A DNA stretch of 62,775 nt from Burkholderiaceae bacterium (lineage in GTDB: Bacteria > Pseudomonadota > Gammaproteobacteria > Burkholderiales > Burkholderiaceae_D): positions 1 to 62,775 of the forward strand of contig JARLJG010000006.1 in assembly GCA_031291325.1 (NCBI GenBank), given 5' to 3'. Every line of letters starts with the position of its first letter. The first letter of the stretch is position 1. This document shows, piece by piece, positions 1 through 8,333 of this stretch. Below the pieces are notes generated by a model that saw only the letters and a list, made by a program, of their open reading frames with translations, did no database searches and was not told where the DNA came from. A program made the position numbers and the translations under genes.

Positions 1-1
1 G

Positions 2-307
2 ACCTGCAAGGCGACGGCGACCGGCTTCACGGCCTACTTGAATTATTCGCCGGATCCGTTGAATAATTTCTCGATTCGTCCGGAAATCTACCGCGATCCG
101 CAAGGCCAGCGCACCGGCACGCCGACCACGTACCACAACTTTGCTTTGGGTTGGCAGCACTGGTTGTCGCCGCAAATCGAATTGCGTCCTGAAATTGCCT
201 ACTACCATGCCGGTACCGCGGCATTCAACGGTAACTCGAACGAAGGTTTGGCAGCCAACAAGACTTCGGAAACGATTCTTTCCGGTGACGTGATTTTCCA
301 CTGGTAA
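2..307 (+). CDS. Outer-membrane beta-barrel porin, C-terminal part
   Basis: The reading frame is open from the window edge, so only the last 101 residues are present and the true start lies upstream. The visible segment has alternating polar and aromatic beta-strands (LGWQHWLSPQIELRPEIAYY) and ends in an aromatic residue (VIFHW), as expected for outer-membrane barrels recognised by the Bam machinery. The pattern resembles the bbp2/OmpL-like porin family of Burkholderiales, so it probably forms a passive diffusion channel. A hairpin follows the stop codon directly. The barrel assignment is fairly safe; the exact family is an inference from a fragment. Confidence 0.65.
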   Translation, partial: TCKATATGFTAYLNYSPDPLNNFSIRPEIYRDPQGQRTGTPTTYHNFALGWQHWLSPQIELRPEIAYYHAGTAAFNGNSNEGLAANKTSETILSGDVIFHW

Positions 308-314
308 GGTTCAC

Positions 315-337
315 TCCCCGTGGCAAAACCACGGGGA
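315..337 (+). terminator. Hairpin after the porin gene
   Basis: A perfect 9-bp stem (TCCCCGTGG paired with CCACGGGGA) with a CAAAA loop begins 8 bases after the porin stop codon. It is followed by AATTCC rather than a run of T, so it is a terminator-like or transcript-stabilising hairpin, not a classical rho-independent terminator. Confidence 0.55.
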
Positions 338-498
338 ATTCCAGGGCGCGGAGGCGATCTTATCGTGACGATAGAGTCGAAGCGGCGCGCTAGCGATTGC
401 AGCAAGCGAAATGGCAATCGCTGGTAAAATTGCAGACTCGTCAGGTTCTTGACGAAGCCGGCTTTTCTGGAACCGTACAATCGATGTTGGGGACTAGC

Positions 499-957
499 AT
501 GAATTCTGCTGCACCGTTATTTTCGCAAAGCGATGTGTTGCTCGATGTTGAATTGCTGAACAAGCAGGCGCTGTTTGAAGCGGTCGGGAGCCTTTGGGAA
601 AAGCGCTACGGCATTGCTGCGAACGAAGTCGTCAAGAGCTTGAAGGCACGCGAGGAACTTGGTTCTACCGGACTCGGGCAGGGCGTGGCGATTCCGCACG
701 CGCGCATCAAGGGGCTGACCGAGGCCGTTGCCGCCTTTGCGCGGCCCAGGAAGCCGATAGAATTCGATTCTCCCGACGGCCAGCCGGTCACGTATTGCTT
801 TGTGCTGCTGGTGCCGGTCGAAGCAACCGAACAGCACTTGCAAATATTGGCCCAAGTCGCCGAGATGCTTTCCAATGAGCAATTCCGAAACCAACTTGGA
901 AGCGCGAAGTCGGAAGCGGAAATCCACCAGATCTTTGCCGCTTGGCGTGGGGCTTGA
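499..957 (+). CDS. PTS IIA (EIIA-Ntr/PtsN-like) protein
   Basis: A 152-residue protein covering one PTS EIIA type-2 (mannitol/fructose/Ntr) domain. The phosphate-accepting histidine lies in the motif GVAIPHAR, preceded by SLKAREELGSTGLGQG, which is typical of PtsN. Proteins of this group take phosphate from PtsP/HPr and control nitrogen or potassium functions instead of transporting sugar. ATG 499 is chosen because GGGGA lies 9 bases upstream; an in-frame ATG at 484 is the alternative. The gene is not beside rpoN, hpf or hprK, the usual setting of ptsN in Burkholderiales, so it may be a second copy. No other PTS gene is nearby. Confidence 0.8.
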   Translation: MNSAAPLFSQSDVLLDVELLNKQALFEAVGSLWEKRYGIAANEVVKSLKAREELGSTGLGQGVAIPHARIKGLTEAVAAFARPRKPIEFDSPDGQPVTYCFVLLVPVEATEQHLQILAQVAEMLSNEQFRNQLGSAKSEAEIHQIFAAWRGA

Positions 958-985
958 ACTTGGGCTAATCCCTTAGCCTTGGGTA

Positions 986-1942
986 CTATGCACCCAAGGC
1001 CTTGCGGATGGTTGCGGCCAGTTCTTCCGCATCGAATTTCGCGACATAGGCGTCGGCACCCACGCTCTTGACATGTTCTTCATTGGTCGAGCCGGACAAG
1101 GACGAGTGGATCACCACCGGAATCGAGCGGAAGTACGAATCCTGCTTGATCTTGCGGGTCAGGGTGAAGCCGTCCATTTCCGGCATTTCCAGGTCGGTCA
1201 AGACCAGTGCCACCTTGTCGAGTATGTTCGCGCCCTCGGCCTTGGCGGCGGCGCCGATCGTCTGCAAACGCTCCCACGCCTCTTTGCCGCTCTTGGTCAT
1301 GATATACGGCGCACCCATCGCGGTTAAGCCTTCTTCGATCAGCAAGCGCGCGGTTCCCGAATCGTCGGCAGCCAGGATCACCGCGCCGGGGTGGATTTTC
1401 AGTTTCGGGCCGATGGTTTCTTCATCGACATCGGGTTTGCTGGGCGGCGTAATCTGGCGCAGGATTTGTTCGACGTCCAACACCTGGGCCAAACGGGTCG
1501 ATTCCGTATCGCCGTCGAGCCGGGCGATGCTGGTGACCATGCCGCCGCCGGAACTGCCGTCGGCCGACAATACCTGGTTCCAGTCGAGCCGCACGATTTC
1601 TTCGACCGATTCGACCGCAAACGCCTGCGTGGTGCGCGCAAATTCGGTCACCAGGATGATGTTCAAGCCGGTCTTCGGCTTGCAGCCGACCACGCCGGGC
1701 AGATCGATGACGGGGATGATCATGCCGCGCAGATTGACCACGCCCATCATATAGGGACGCGAACCGGCCACCGAAGTGATCGGCGGCATCGCGACGATTT
1801 CCCGTATCTTGAACACGTTGATGCCGTACAGCTCCGAATGTTCGCCATTCTCGTCGCCGCCCAGACGGAACAGGAGCAGCTCAAATTTGTTCGACCCGGT
1901 CAGGTTGGTCCGTTCATCGACTTCTTGTTGCACAGTTTTCAT
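986..1942 (-). CDS. cheV: Chemotaxis coupling protein CheV
   Basis: 318 residues in two parts. An N-terminal CheW-like domain (about 20-170) contains GVVNLRG and IPVIDLP, the parts that join receptors to CheA. A C-terminal receiver (about 190-318) has the phospho-acceptor Asp at about residue 250 in LTDLEMPEMDG and the acidic pair in LAADDSG. CheV couples receptors to the CheA kinase and can act as a phosphate sink in adaptation. The start is ATG 1942, since AAGGA lies about 8 bases upstream; a longer open frame to 2104 has no such support. No other che gene is near, so it is a dispersed chemotaxis gene. Confidence 0.92.
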   Translation of the reverse strand: MKTVQQEVDERTNLTGSNKFELLLFRLGGDENGEHSELYGINVFKIREIVAMPPITSVAGSRPYMMGVVNLRGMIIPVIDLPGVVGCKPKTGLNIILVTEFARTTQAFAVESVEEIVRLDWNQVLSADGSSGGGMVTSIARLDGDTESTRLAQVLDVEQILRQITPPSKPDVDEETIGPKLKIHPGAVILAADDSGTARLLIEEGLTAMGAPYIMTKSGKEAWERLQTIGAAAKAEGANILDKVALVLTDLEMPEMDGFTLTRKIKQDSYFRSIPVVIHSSLSGSTNEEHVKSVGADAYVAKFDAEELAATIRKALGA

Positions 1943-1995
1943 GACGATTGTCCTTTTCAAGGTGGAGGCAACGTCCAAATGACACAATAGCACGG

Positions 1996-2022
1996 GTGTC
2001 TGCCTGTGTTGAGAGGCTTTTA
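1996..2022 (-). promoter_or_regulatory. Possible FliA (sigma-28) promoter for cheV
   Basis: On the minus strand, TAAA (2022-2019) is followed after 15 bases by GCAGACAC (2003-1996). The flagellar sigma consensus is TAAA-N15-GCCGATAA, so the -35 is perfect and the -10 matches 5 of 8. It would place the transcript start about 45 bases before the cheV ATG. Weak match; a suggestion only. Confidence 0.25.
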
Positions 2023-2140
2023 GCGTTTCTCTTGAAGAATGTTGTTTGGCGGCATGTAGATTCGTCGGAGGAGCCGGCAAAAGCTTTGTCTCAAGGGGAT
2101 GCAAGAAGCGCGTGGTCGCTTCCTGCGCAATCCGCCGCCA

Positions 2141-3391
2141 TCAGGTGGATGGGGGAAACTCTTCCAGGGCCAGCAATTCCGCTATGGTTTGCCGACGGCG
2201 GATCAAGCGCGCCGTGTCGCCATCGATCAATACTTCCGCCGTCAGCGGGCGGCTATTGTAGTTCGACGACATCGATGCGCCGTAGGCGCCGGTATCGTGA
2301 AAGACGATCAAGTCGCCCAATTGCGGGTCGGGCAAGCGGCGCTGGGTGACGGTGCCGCCGTCTTCCTGCGTGAAGACGTCGCCCGATTCGCACAGCGGCC
2401 CGGCCACCACCACGTCGCGCAATGGGCGCGCGGCGGCTTCGCTGCCCGCCGCCGGGATCGTGCTCATCTCGTGATAAGCGCCATACAGGGCAGGGCGCAT
2501 CAAGTCGTTGAAGCCGGCGTCGACCAGCACGAAGCGATTGCCGCCCATGTCCTTCACCGCGCGCACTTCCGCCAGCAGCGAGCCCGATTCCGCGACCAGG
2601 TAGCGGCCCGGTTCGATTTCCAGGCGCACCGGATGGCCCAGATGCGCTTCCACCTGCTTGCGCGCGGCATCCCACAGGCTGAAATAGTGGGCGGTGTCGA
2701 TTGGCGCTTCGTCGGCGCGGTAGGGGATCGACAGTCCGCCGCCGGCGGAAAGCGCCTCGATATCGTGCCCCATGCCGATGACCAGTTTGGCCATCGCGTC
2801 GCACACCTGCGCCAGATGGCCGTAATCGACGCCGGAGCCGATGTGCATGTGGATGCCGATCAAGTGCAAGCGATGCCGGCGGATGCGCTCCAAGGCCTTG
2901 GGCAGATCGGCATGCCAGATGCCATGCTTGCTCTGCTCGCCGCCGGTATTGGTCTTTTGGCTATGGCCGTGGCCGAAGCCGGGATTGATGCGCAGCCAGA
3001 CCGGATGCCCCGGCGCTTGCGCACCCAATTGATCGAGCATGTCGATCGACCCGGCGTTGACGGGGATCTTGTGTTCGATGACATTGGCCAAGGTCGGACG
3101 GTCGATCAGGTCGGCGGTAAAGACGATGCCCGATACGTCGCCTGCGGTCGTATAGCCTGCATGCAGCGCGCGCTCGATCTCGCCCACCGATACCGCGTCG
3201 ACGGCGACGCCAAGCTCGCGCATCAAGCGCAGGATATGCGTATTCGAGCAGGCTTTTTGCGCGAAACGGATGGTGTCGAACTGGCGCAAGTCGGCGATGC
3301 GCTGGCGGATCGACGCAGCGTCGTAGACCCAGAGCGGGGTGCCGTATTGGGTCGCCAGTGCGCTGAGTCGCGCGGCATCGATTGCTTGCAT
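2141..3391 (-). CDS. lysA: Diaminopimelate decarboxylase
   Basis: 416 residues, a fold-type III PLP decarboxylase that converts meso-diaminopimelate to L-lysine, the last step of lysine synthesis. The PLP lysine is K46 in RFAQKACSN; other family marks are HMHIGSG, EPGRYLV and the substrate-binding GPLCESGD. ATG 3391 gives a start typical of the family. The longer open frame to 3574 runs into a palindromic repeat whose translation (VVPAKAGTH) is a repeat artefact. The gene is divergent from lysR at 3683, the same arrangement as in E. coli, where LysR activates lysA when lysine is low and diaminopimelate is present. Confidence 0.95.
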   Translation of the reverse strand: MQAIDAARLSALATQYGTPLWVYDAASIRQRIADLRQFDTIRFAQKACSNTHILRLMRELGVAVDAVSVGEIERALHAGYTTAGDVSGIVFTADLIDRPTLANVIEHKIPVNAGSIDMLDQLGAQAPGHPVWLRINPGFGHGHSQKTNTGGEQSKHGIWHADLPKALERIRRHRLHLIGIHMHIGSGVDYGHLAQVCDAMAKLVIGMGHDIEALSAGGGLSIPYRADEAPIDTAHYFSLWDAARKQVEAHLGHPVRLEIEPGRYLVAESGSLLAEVRAVKDMGGNRFVLVDAGFNDLMRPALYGAYHEMSTIPAAGSEAAARPLRDVVVAGPLCESGDVFTQEDGGTVTQRRLPDPQLGDLIVFHDTGAYGASMSSNYNSRPLTAEVLIDGDTARLIRRRQTIAELLALEEFPPST

Positions 3392-3460
3392 GAGAGTCTT
3401 TCTTATCGAAATTAGTGGTGTCGGGGGACTCAAAGTTGAGCTGAACTTTCTTAAGCCCTT

Positions 3461-3542
3461 CGTCGTTCCCGCGAAGGCGGGAATCCATAGGGAATCCGCT
3501 CGTGCTACCTCACTATGGGTTCCCGCCTTCGCGGGAACGACG
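3461..3542. repeat. REP-type paired palindrome between lysA and lysR
   Basis: Two 29-base arms (3461-3489 and 3514-3542) are inverted copies of each other with one mismatch, separated by 24 bases. Each arm is itself palindromic around TTCCCGCGAAGGCGGGAA. This is the layout of paired REP (BIME-like) elements common in proteobacterial intergenic DNA. It sits inside the divergent lysA/lysR promoter region, with 69 bases left to lysA and 140 to lysR. A degenerate single arm appears at about 62568. Confidence 0.85.
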
Positions 3543-3682
3543 GAGGTTTTGCGCATTGAGTGGCTATTTCCCACAGAGTTTGAATCACATTCCGGTGTCG
3601 GAAGGTATTCTCCCGCAAATTATCAATTCAATATAATGCTATTTTGTGCATAACTGATTCATTTTTGATATAGTCATGCCGT

Positions 3683-4597
3683 ATGAACATTACCTTGCGC
3701 CATATCGAAGTTTTCCGGGCCTTGATGACCGCTGGCAGCGTGACGGCGGCTGCGCAGATTTTGTTCACGTCGCAGCCGACCGTCAGCCGCGAGCTGGCGC
3801 GGCTGGAAAGCTTGCTTGGCATTGCGCTATTCGACCGCGTGCGCGGGCGCCTGCAACCGAATGCGCAGGCATTGGCGCTGTACGAAGAAGTGCAGCGATC
3901 CTATGTCGGGCTGGAGCGGGTGGTCAGCGTTGCCAGCCGCTTGAAGCAGTTTGCGCAGGGACAAATCTCGGTGATTTGCCTGCCGGTGTTTTCGCAAGTG
4001 TTGCTGCCGAGCGTGTGCGCGCGCTTCCTGGCGCAGCACGAGGGCGTGAGCGTGGCGATTACTCCGCAAGACTCGCCGTTCCTGGAAGAATGGCTGGCCG
4101 CGCAAAGCTACGATCTGGGACTGACCGAGCAAGACACCGCGCCCGCCGGCACCGAGCAAAGCCTTTTGCTTGAGGTCAACGAGGTTTGCGTGCTGCCGGA
4201 CGGTCATCCGCTGCTGTCGCGCCAGGTGCTCGATGTGGACGACTTTGCCGGGCAGCGCTTCGTCAGCCTGGCGCCGAACGATCCTTATCGCCAGCTTGCC
4301 GACGAGATGTTCCGACGGCGCGGGGTGGAACGGCGATTGATTGTCGAAACCCATAGCGCGGTCTCGGTTTGCTCGATGGTAAGGCAGGGGATCGGCGTGG
4401 GCATCGTCAATCCGCTGACCGCATGGGATCACGTCGGCCACGGTTTGCATATTCGCCCGCTGGCGATGCCGATTCCGTTTCGCGTGCATGCGGTCCGGCC
4501 TTTGCATCGACCGGGGAATTTGCTGGTCGAGCGCTTCATGGCGGCGCTGCGCGAAGAGGTCGCGCGGCTGTTGGCGACTTTCGCGCCGTCTTCATAA
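3683..4597 (+). CDS. lysR: LysR, transcriptional activator of lysA
   Basis: 304 residues. An N-terminal winged helix-turn-helix (about 3-60, with LRHIEVFRALMTAGSVTAAA and SQPTVSRELARLE) is followed by a periplasmic-binding-like effector domain (about 90-295). Long stretches match the true E. coli LysR: LFDRVRGRL, CLPVFSQ, PAGTEQ, EVCVLPDGHPL, IVETHSAVSVC and VNPLTA. With its position divergent from lysA, this supports orthology to LysR itself rather than just membership of the LysR family. ATG 3683 is used although no clear Shine-Dalgarno sequence precedes it. The stop lies 9 bases from the stop of a second, convergent LysR-type gene. Confidence 0.9.
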   Translation: MNITLRHIEVFRALMTAGSVTAAAQILFTSQPTVSRELARLESLLGIALFDRVRGRLQPNAQALALYEEVQRSYVGLERVVSVASRLKQFAQGQISVICLPVFSQVLLPSVCARFLAQHEGVSVAITPQDSPFLEEWLAAQSYDLGLTEQDTAPAGTEQSLLLEVNEVCVLPDGHPLLSRQVLDVDDFAGQRFVSLAPNDPYRQLADEMFRRRGVERRLIVETHSAVSVCSMVRQGIGVGIVNPLTAWDHVGHGLHIRPLAMPIPFRVHAVRPLHRPGNLLVERFMAALREEVARLLATFAPSS

Positions 4598-4606
4598 TTT
4601 GCCGCG

Positions 4607-5548
4607 TCAACGTGGACGAGTTGGCGCCGGCAGCGCCGATTTGAGTTGCAGTTCCGGCAGACCGGCGAACAGTTCGGCGATCCATTCGACGAACACGCGC
4701 ACCTTGGCCGACAGGTGGCGGTTTTGCGGGTATACGACGTGGATCGGCAGCGGGTCGGTCAGCCAGTCTTCCAGGATCATCAGCAAGCGGCCATCGGCCA
4801 GATAAGGCTCGAGCGTATACCTGGCCATTTGCATCACCCCGAGTCCGGCCAGGCCGGCGCTGATATAGGCGTTGGAATCGTTGAGCGAAATTTTGCCTGG
4901 CATCGGCAGGTCGATCCGTTCGCCCCCGCGCGTGAAGTCCCAGTTGTAGGTCTTGCCGGTCTTCGACGAAAAATAATTGACACACCGATGCCGTTCCAGC
5001 TCGCTCGGATGTGTCGGCAGGCCGAATTCGGCGATATAGCCGGGCGAGGCGCAGGTGACGAAATTGATGACGCCGACGCGCCGCGCGATCAGGCTGGAGT
5101 CGGCCAGATTGCCGCCGCGCACCGCGCAGTCGATGCCTTCTTCGATCAAATCTACTTGACGGTCGCTGCAACCGAGGTCTAGCACGATGTCTGGGTAGCG
5201 GTCGAAAAAGGCTGGCAAGGCGGGGATGATGATGCCGCTCGCCATGCCGGTTCCGGCATCGACGCGCAGCCGGCCGCTGGGGCTTTGACGGGCGTGCGAC
5301 AGCGATTCTTCCGCTTCGCGCACGTCCGACAGGATGCGCAGACATCGTTCATAATAAGCAGCGCCGTCGGCGGTGACGTTGATTTGGCGCGTGGTGCGAT
5401 TGAGCAACTTGACCGACAGCGCTGTTTCAAGAGATTGGATCAAGGTCGAGACGGTCGCTTTGGGCATTTGCATGTTTTCCGCTGCGCGCGTGAAGCCGCC
5501 GGCATCGACCACTTGGACAAATACTTCCATTGCTTGTAATTTATTCAT
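4607..5548 (-). CDS. LysR-family transcriptional regulator
   Basis: 313 residues with the LysR layout: a winged helix-turn-helix at about 1-60 (MEVFVQVVDAGGFTRAAENM, PKATVSTLIQSLE) and an effector domain from about 90, including GRLRVDAG, EEGIDCAVRGG and a C-terminal VYPQNRHLSAKVRVF. The sequence fits the large DmlR/PA-type subgroup whose ligands are mostly unknown. It is divergent from the small membrane protein and hydrolase-like pair at 5680-6746 with 131 bases between the starts, so that pair is its most likely target. It converges on lysR with almost no gap. Confidence 0.85.
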   Translation of the reverse strand: MNKLQAMEVFVQVVDAGGFTRAAENMQMPKATVSTLIQSLETALSVKLLNRTTRQINVTADGAAYYERCLRILSDVREAEESLSHARQSPSGRLRVDAGTGMASGIIIPALPAFFDRYPDIVLDLGCSDRQVDLIEEGIDCAVRGGNLADSSLIARRVGVINFVTCASPGYIAEFGLPTHPSELERHRCVNYFSSKTGKTYNWDFTRGGERIDLPMPGKISLNDSNAYISAGLAGLGVMQMARYTLEPYLADGRLLMILEDWLTDPLPIHVVYPQNRHLSAKVRVFVEWIAELFAGLPELQLKSALPAPTRPR

Positions 5549-5679
5549 CTATCTCCCTATTGTTCTGTATCTTGAACAATAAATTCGAATTTGCGCTATT
5601 TATCTAATTGTAGATCATGTTTATGATTGCTGTACTGCAGCAAGAAAGGCAGATTTCGGTAGGCAAATAGGAGGTCGTC

Positions 5680-5895
5680 ATGAATTATCTCGATAGAATC
5701 ATTGGCATCAGCGCACTGGTATTGGGCCTGCTGACTATGGCTGGGATATTGTCGACCGACGCCTATTCGGCTGGCGCGCGGGTCGACGCCAGCGGCTACG
5801 ATGCGTTGAATCATTTGATTGTCGACCACGGCAATCCGCTGTGTCTCAACAAGCCGGCGCCCGCCGCGTCCGATGCCCAGACGATGACCCAATGA
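5680..5895 (+). CDS. Small exported or membrane-anchored protein
   Basis: 71 residues with no family I recognise. Residues 6-25 (RIIGISALVLGLLTMAGILS) form one hydrophobic helix, either a signal peptide or a membrane anchor, and the rest is polar, ending in an Ala/Pro-rich tail. A strong Shine-Dalgarno (AGGAGG) lies 8 bases before ATG 5680, so the gene is probably well translated. Its stop overlaps the ATG of the next gene (ATGA at 5892-5895), which indicates translational coupling. It has one Cys (LCLNK). Possible roles are an accessory or tether for the hydrolase-like protein; this is inference. Confidence 0.6.
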   Translation: MNYLDRIIGISALVLGLLTMAGILSTDAYSAGARVDASGYDALNHLIVDHGNPLCLNKPAPAASDAQTMTQ

Positions 5896-6746
5896 GCATG
5901 GTCGAGTTGGCAGCATCGTCGTTACAGACCCGCGAGTTGCAGGTGCGCGGCGCAGCCGATTTGCTGGCGGCGCGCCTGTATATGTCCGATGCGTCCGATA
6001 CGGCAAGTGCCAAGCGCGACAGTTTGATCGTTTTTTTCCATGGCGGCGGCTTTGTCGGCGGCAGCCTGGAAGACGCCGATGGGTTTTTGCGCAACCTCGT
6101 TTGCAACAACCCTGAACAGATGGTGCTGTCGAGCAATTACACGCTGGCGACGGCGCGTCCTTTCCCGGCTGCCGCCGAAGATGCGCATGCGGTGTTGCTG
6201 TGGGCGAAAAAGAACAAGGGCAAGCTCGGCTGGAGCGGCAAGCAATTATTCGTCGCCGGCATCGAGGCAGGCGCGAACCTGGCGGCGGTTTCCACGCTGA
6301 TGGCGCGCGATCGCAGCGGCCCCGAATTGGCCGGCCAGATATTGGTGATGCCGATGCTCGATCCGGGCTTGACCACCTGCTCGATGCGCGCGATGCCTGG
6401 GCTTGAGCAAGCGGAAGTGGCCGATGCCTGCGCGGCAGCCTATCGCGGCTACCTGCCCAACGCGGCCGATCGCACGCATCCGTATGCGTCGCCGCTGCAA
6501 TCGAGCCGCTTGAAGAATTTGCCGCCGGCCTTGATCCTGTCGGGCGAGGACGATCCGTTGCGCGACGAGGCCGAGCAATACGGCGCCAAGCTGATCGCCT
6601 GCGGCGTCAAGACCACCGTCTGCCGCATGCCGCCGGCGCCGCTGCAACCGCCGGGCGCGCGCAACGAATGCGCATGCCGCCGCAACGCGCTCGGCGCCAT
6701 CGCCGGATTTTTTGCCGGCTTGGAGCAAATCGCGCCGACCGCGTAG
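5892..6746 (+). CDS. Alpha/beta-hydrolase fold protein, probably inactive
   Basis: 284 residues resembling the hormone-sensitive-lipase/acetyl-esterase family. The oxyanion-hole motif HGGG is present at 50-53 and the strand before the acid residue is kept (LILSGEDDPLRDEAEQYG). The nucleophile elbow, normally GDSAG, reads GIEAG at 123-127, so the catalytic Ser is Glu125. The C-terminal stretch that normally carries the catalytic His (around VTCRM...PPGARNE) has no His. Two of three triad residues are therefore missing. The frame is intact, which argues for a maintained non-catalytic role over decay. The start is set by the ATGA overlap with the small gene upstream; ATG 5898 is an alternative. 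Confidence 0.7.
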   Translation: MSMVELAASSLQTRELQVRGAADLLAARLYMSDASDTASAKRDSLIVFFHGGGFVGGSLEDADGFLRNLVCNNPEQMVLSSNYTLATARPFPAAAEDAHAVLLWAKKNKGKLGWSGKQLFVAGIEAGANLAAVSTLMARDRSGPELAGQILVMPMLDPGLTTCSMRAMPGLEQAEVADACAAAYRGYLPNAADRTHPYASPLQSSRLKNLPPALILSGEDDPLRDEAEQYGAKLIACGVKTTVCRMPPAPLQPPGARNECACRRNALGAIAGFFAGLEQIAPTA

Positions 6747-6892
6747 CGATTGCAACAGTCAACATCCCGGCGCAATTCCCTGCCGCGCCGACATTTCAAT
6801 TTCCCGGAATAAGACGCATTTTCAAGTTGTTTTTCCTATGGGAAATTCTTGAGTCGCTGGCGCTCGCGCAATGTATCAAATTGCAAGGATAC

Positions 6893-6918
6893 TCCCTCTC
6901 CCGCCTGCGGGAGAGGGA
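6893..6918. repeat. GC-rich palindrome in the 6747-7065 intergenic stretch
   Basis: An 11-bp perfect stem (TCCCTCTCCCG paired with CGGGAGAGGGA) with a CCTG loop. Similar CCCTCNCCC palindromes occur at 42531, 45605 and 62625, so this is a dispersed family. The rest of 6747-7065 (319 bases) holds no open frame worth calling. It is AT-rich near 6945-7000 and probably carries the promoter of the Yip1 gene. The palindrome may also end transcription of the hydrolase-like operon. Confidence 0.7.
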
Positions 6919-7065
6919 ATATTGTTGTTTTGAAAATAATCCAATTGCCCTGGATTTTGCACGTTGACGGATGCTTTTTGTTGAAAAAAAGTATACCCTC
7001 TTGGCTCAGATGTTGATTCAGCAAGTTGCCTAGCCACTGTTCGATTTCACTCACAAAGGAAAATC

Positions 7066-8301
7066 ATGAATCTGGTAGACCGCGCTAAGAAAATCATTCT
7101 GACCCCGCAGGCCGAGTGGGAAGTCATCAACCAGGAATCCACCTCGACCTCGCAACTCTATACGCAATACATCGTATTGCTGGCAGCTATCGGGCCAGTG
7201 GCGATGTTTCTCGGCGGTTCCTTTTTAGGCTTCGGGTTTTTTTCGCTGTACGGCATTGTCCATTCTCTTGTCGCGGCGGTATTTTCCTACGTGCTCGGGC
7301 TGGTGGGCGTGTTTTTGGTGGCCTTGATAATCGATGCGCTCGCCCCCAGCTTTGGCGCCCAAAAGAATCAACTGCAGGCGCTGAAAGTGGCTGCGTATTC
7401 TTTTACCCCGGCATGGCTGGCCGGCATATTTCACCTCGTGCCGCTGCTGGGGATTTTGGGCTTGCTGGCTTTCGCGTACACCGTGTACCTGATGTATCTA
7501 GGATTGCCGGTCTTGATGAAAACCACCAAGGAAAAGGCAGTCGGCTACACTGCTGTCGTCTTTGTGTGCGCCTTCGTGATTTTCGCCGTTTTCGGCTTCA
7601 TTGGGACCGGGGTTGCCGGCGTCGTCGGCGGCTTGTCGCTGTGGGGGCATCGCTCGGAGATTTCAATTACCGATTCCAGCGGCACCACCACCGTCAACGT
7701 CGATGGCTTGAAGCAATTGGGCGCCAACATGGAAGCCGCCAGCAAGCAGATGGAAGCGGCCAATAAGTCCGGCAATCCGCAAGCGCAGGCCGATGCTGCT
7801 GCTGCAGCGATGGCGGCGATGGCCGGCGGCACCGGCAAGGCGGTGGAGCCGGTCGATCAAAACTTGCTCAAGGCGATGCTGCCTGACTCCATCGCAGACC
7901 TCAAGCGCACCCGGCTGGAGGCGGAAAAGGCCGGCATGGGCAATATCAAGGTTTCCAAGGCCGATGCTGGTTACGCTGGCGACCAGGGTCGTTCGGTCGA
8001 TGTCACGATTACCGATGCCGGCGGCACGCCGATGTTCGGCGGCCTGGCAGCGTGGGCGATGATCGAGCAGGAAAGAGATAGTGACGACAGCTATGAAAAA
8101 ACCGGCAAGGTGAACGGTCGCCCGACGCACGAAAAATTCAACAAGAAGAGCCACGACGGCGAATACAGCGTGGTAGTGGCTGGCCGGTTCATTGTCGAAG
8201 CGCGTGGCCGGCAAGTCGATATGGACACGCTCAAGCAAGTGGTCGCCGCAGTCGGCCCCGACAAGTTGGAAGCCTTGAAGAACGAAGGCGTCAAACAGTA
8301 A
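7066..8301 (+). CDS. Yip1-family membrane protein
   Basis: 411 residues. The N-terminal 200 residues match the Yip1 family: MNLVDRAKKIILTPQAEWEVI, then four to five hydrophobic helices (about 33-60, 64-88, 105-135, 150-185). The second half is soluble and begins with an Ala/Gln-rich segment (about 220-260, AAAAAMAAMAGG). It ends in a charged region with no family I recognise. Bacterial Yip1 proteins have no settled function. ATG 7066 is preceded by AAAGGAAAATC, a good ribosome site. The gene stands alone and is followed by a strong hairpin. Confidence 0.75.
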   Translation: MNLVDRAKKIILTPQAEWEVINQESTSTSQLYTQYIVLLAAIGPVAMFLGGSFLGFGFFSLYGIVHSLVAAVFSYVLGLVGVFLVALIIDALAPSFGAQKNQLQALKVAAYSFTPAWLAGIFHLVPLLGILGLLAFAYTVYLMYLGLPVLMKTTKEKAVGYTAVVFVCAFVIFAVFGFIGTGVAGVVGGLSLWGHRSEISITDSSGTTTVNVDGLKQLGANMEAASKQMEAANKSGNPQAQADAAAAAMAAMAGGTGKAVEPVDQNLLKAMLPDSIADLKRTRLEAEKAGMGNIKVSKADAGYAGDQGRSVDVTITDAGGTPMFGGLAAWAMIEQERDSDDSYEKTGKVNGRPTHEKFNKKSHDGEYSVVVAGRFIVEARGRQVDMDTLKQVVAAVGPDKLEALKNEGVKQ

Positions 8302-8333
8302 GATGCAATAAGATGCAGTAAGATGCTTGTCAG

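Noticed and set aside
2099-3415. Long plus-strand open frame (438 residues) opposite lysA
   Set aside because: It is an antisense shadow of lysA in high-GC DNA; composition is rich in Arg, Ala, Gln and His, and no family motif is visible.
3392-3460. Lysine riboswitch before lysA
   Set aside because: The leader is only 69 bases up to the REP element and lacks the conserved L-box helices; lysR next door explains regulation.
8298-8325. Short tandem TAAGATGC repeats as a CRISPR or regulatory array
   Set aside because: Only three 8-base units 10-11 bases apart, no spacers, and they begin within the stop codon; most likely simple slippage.
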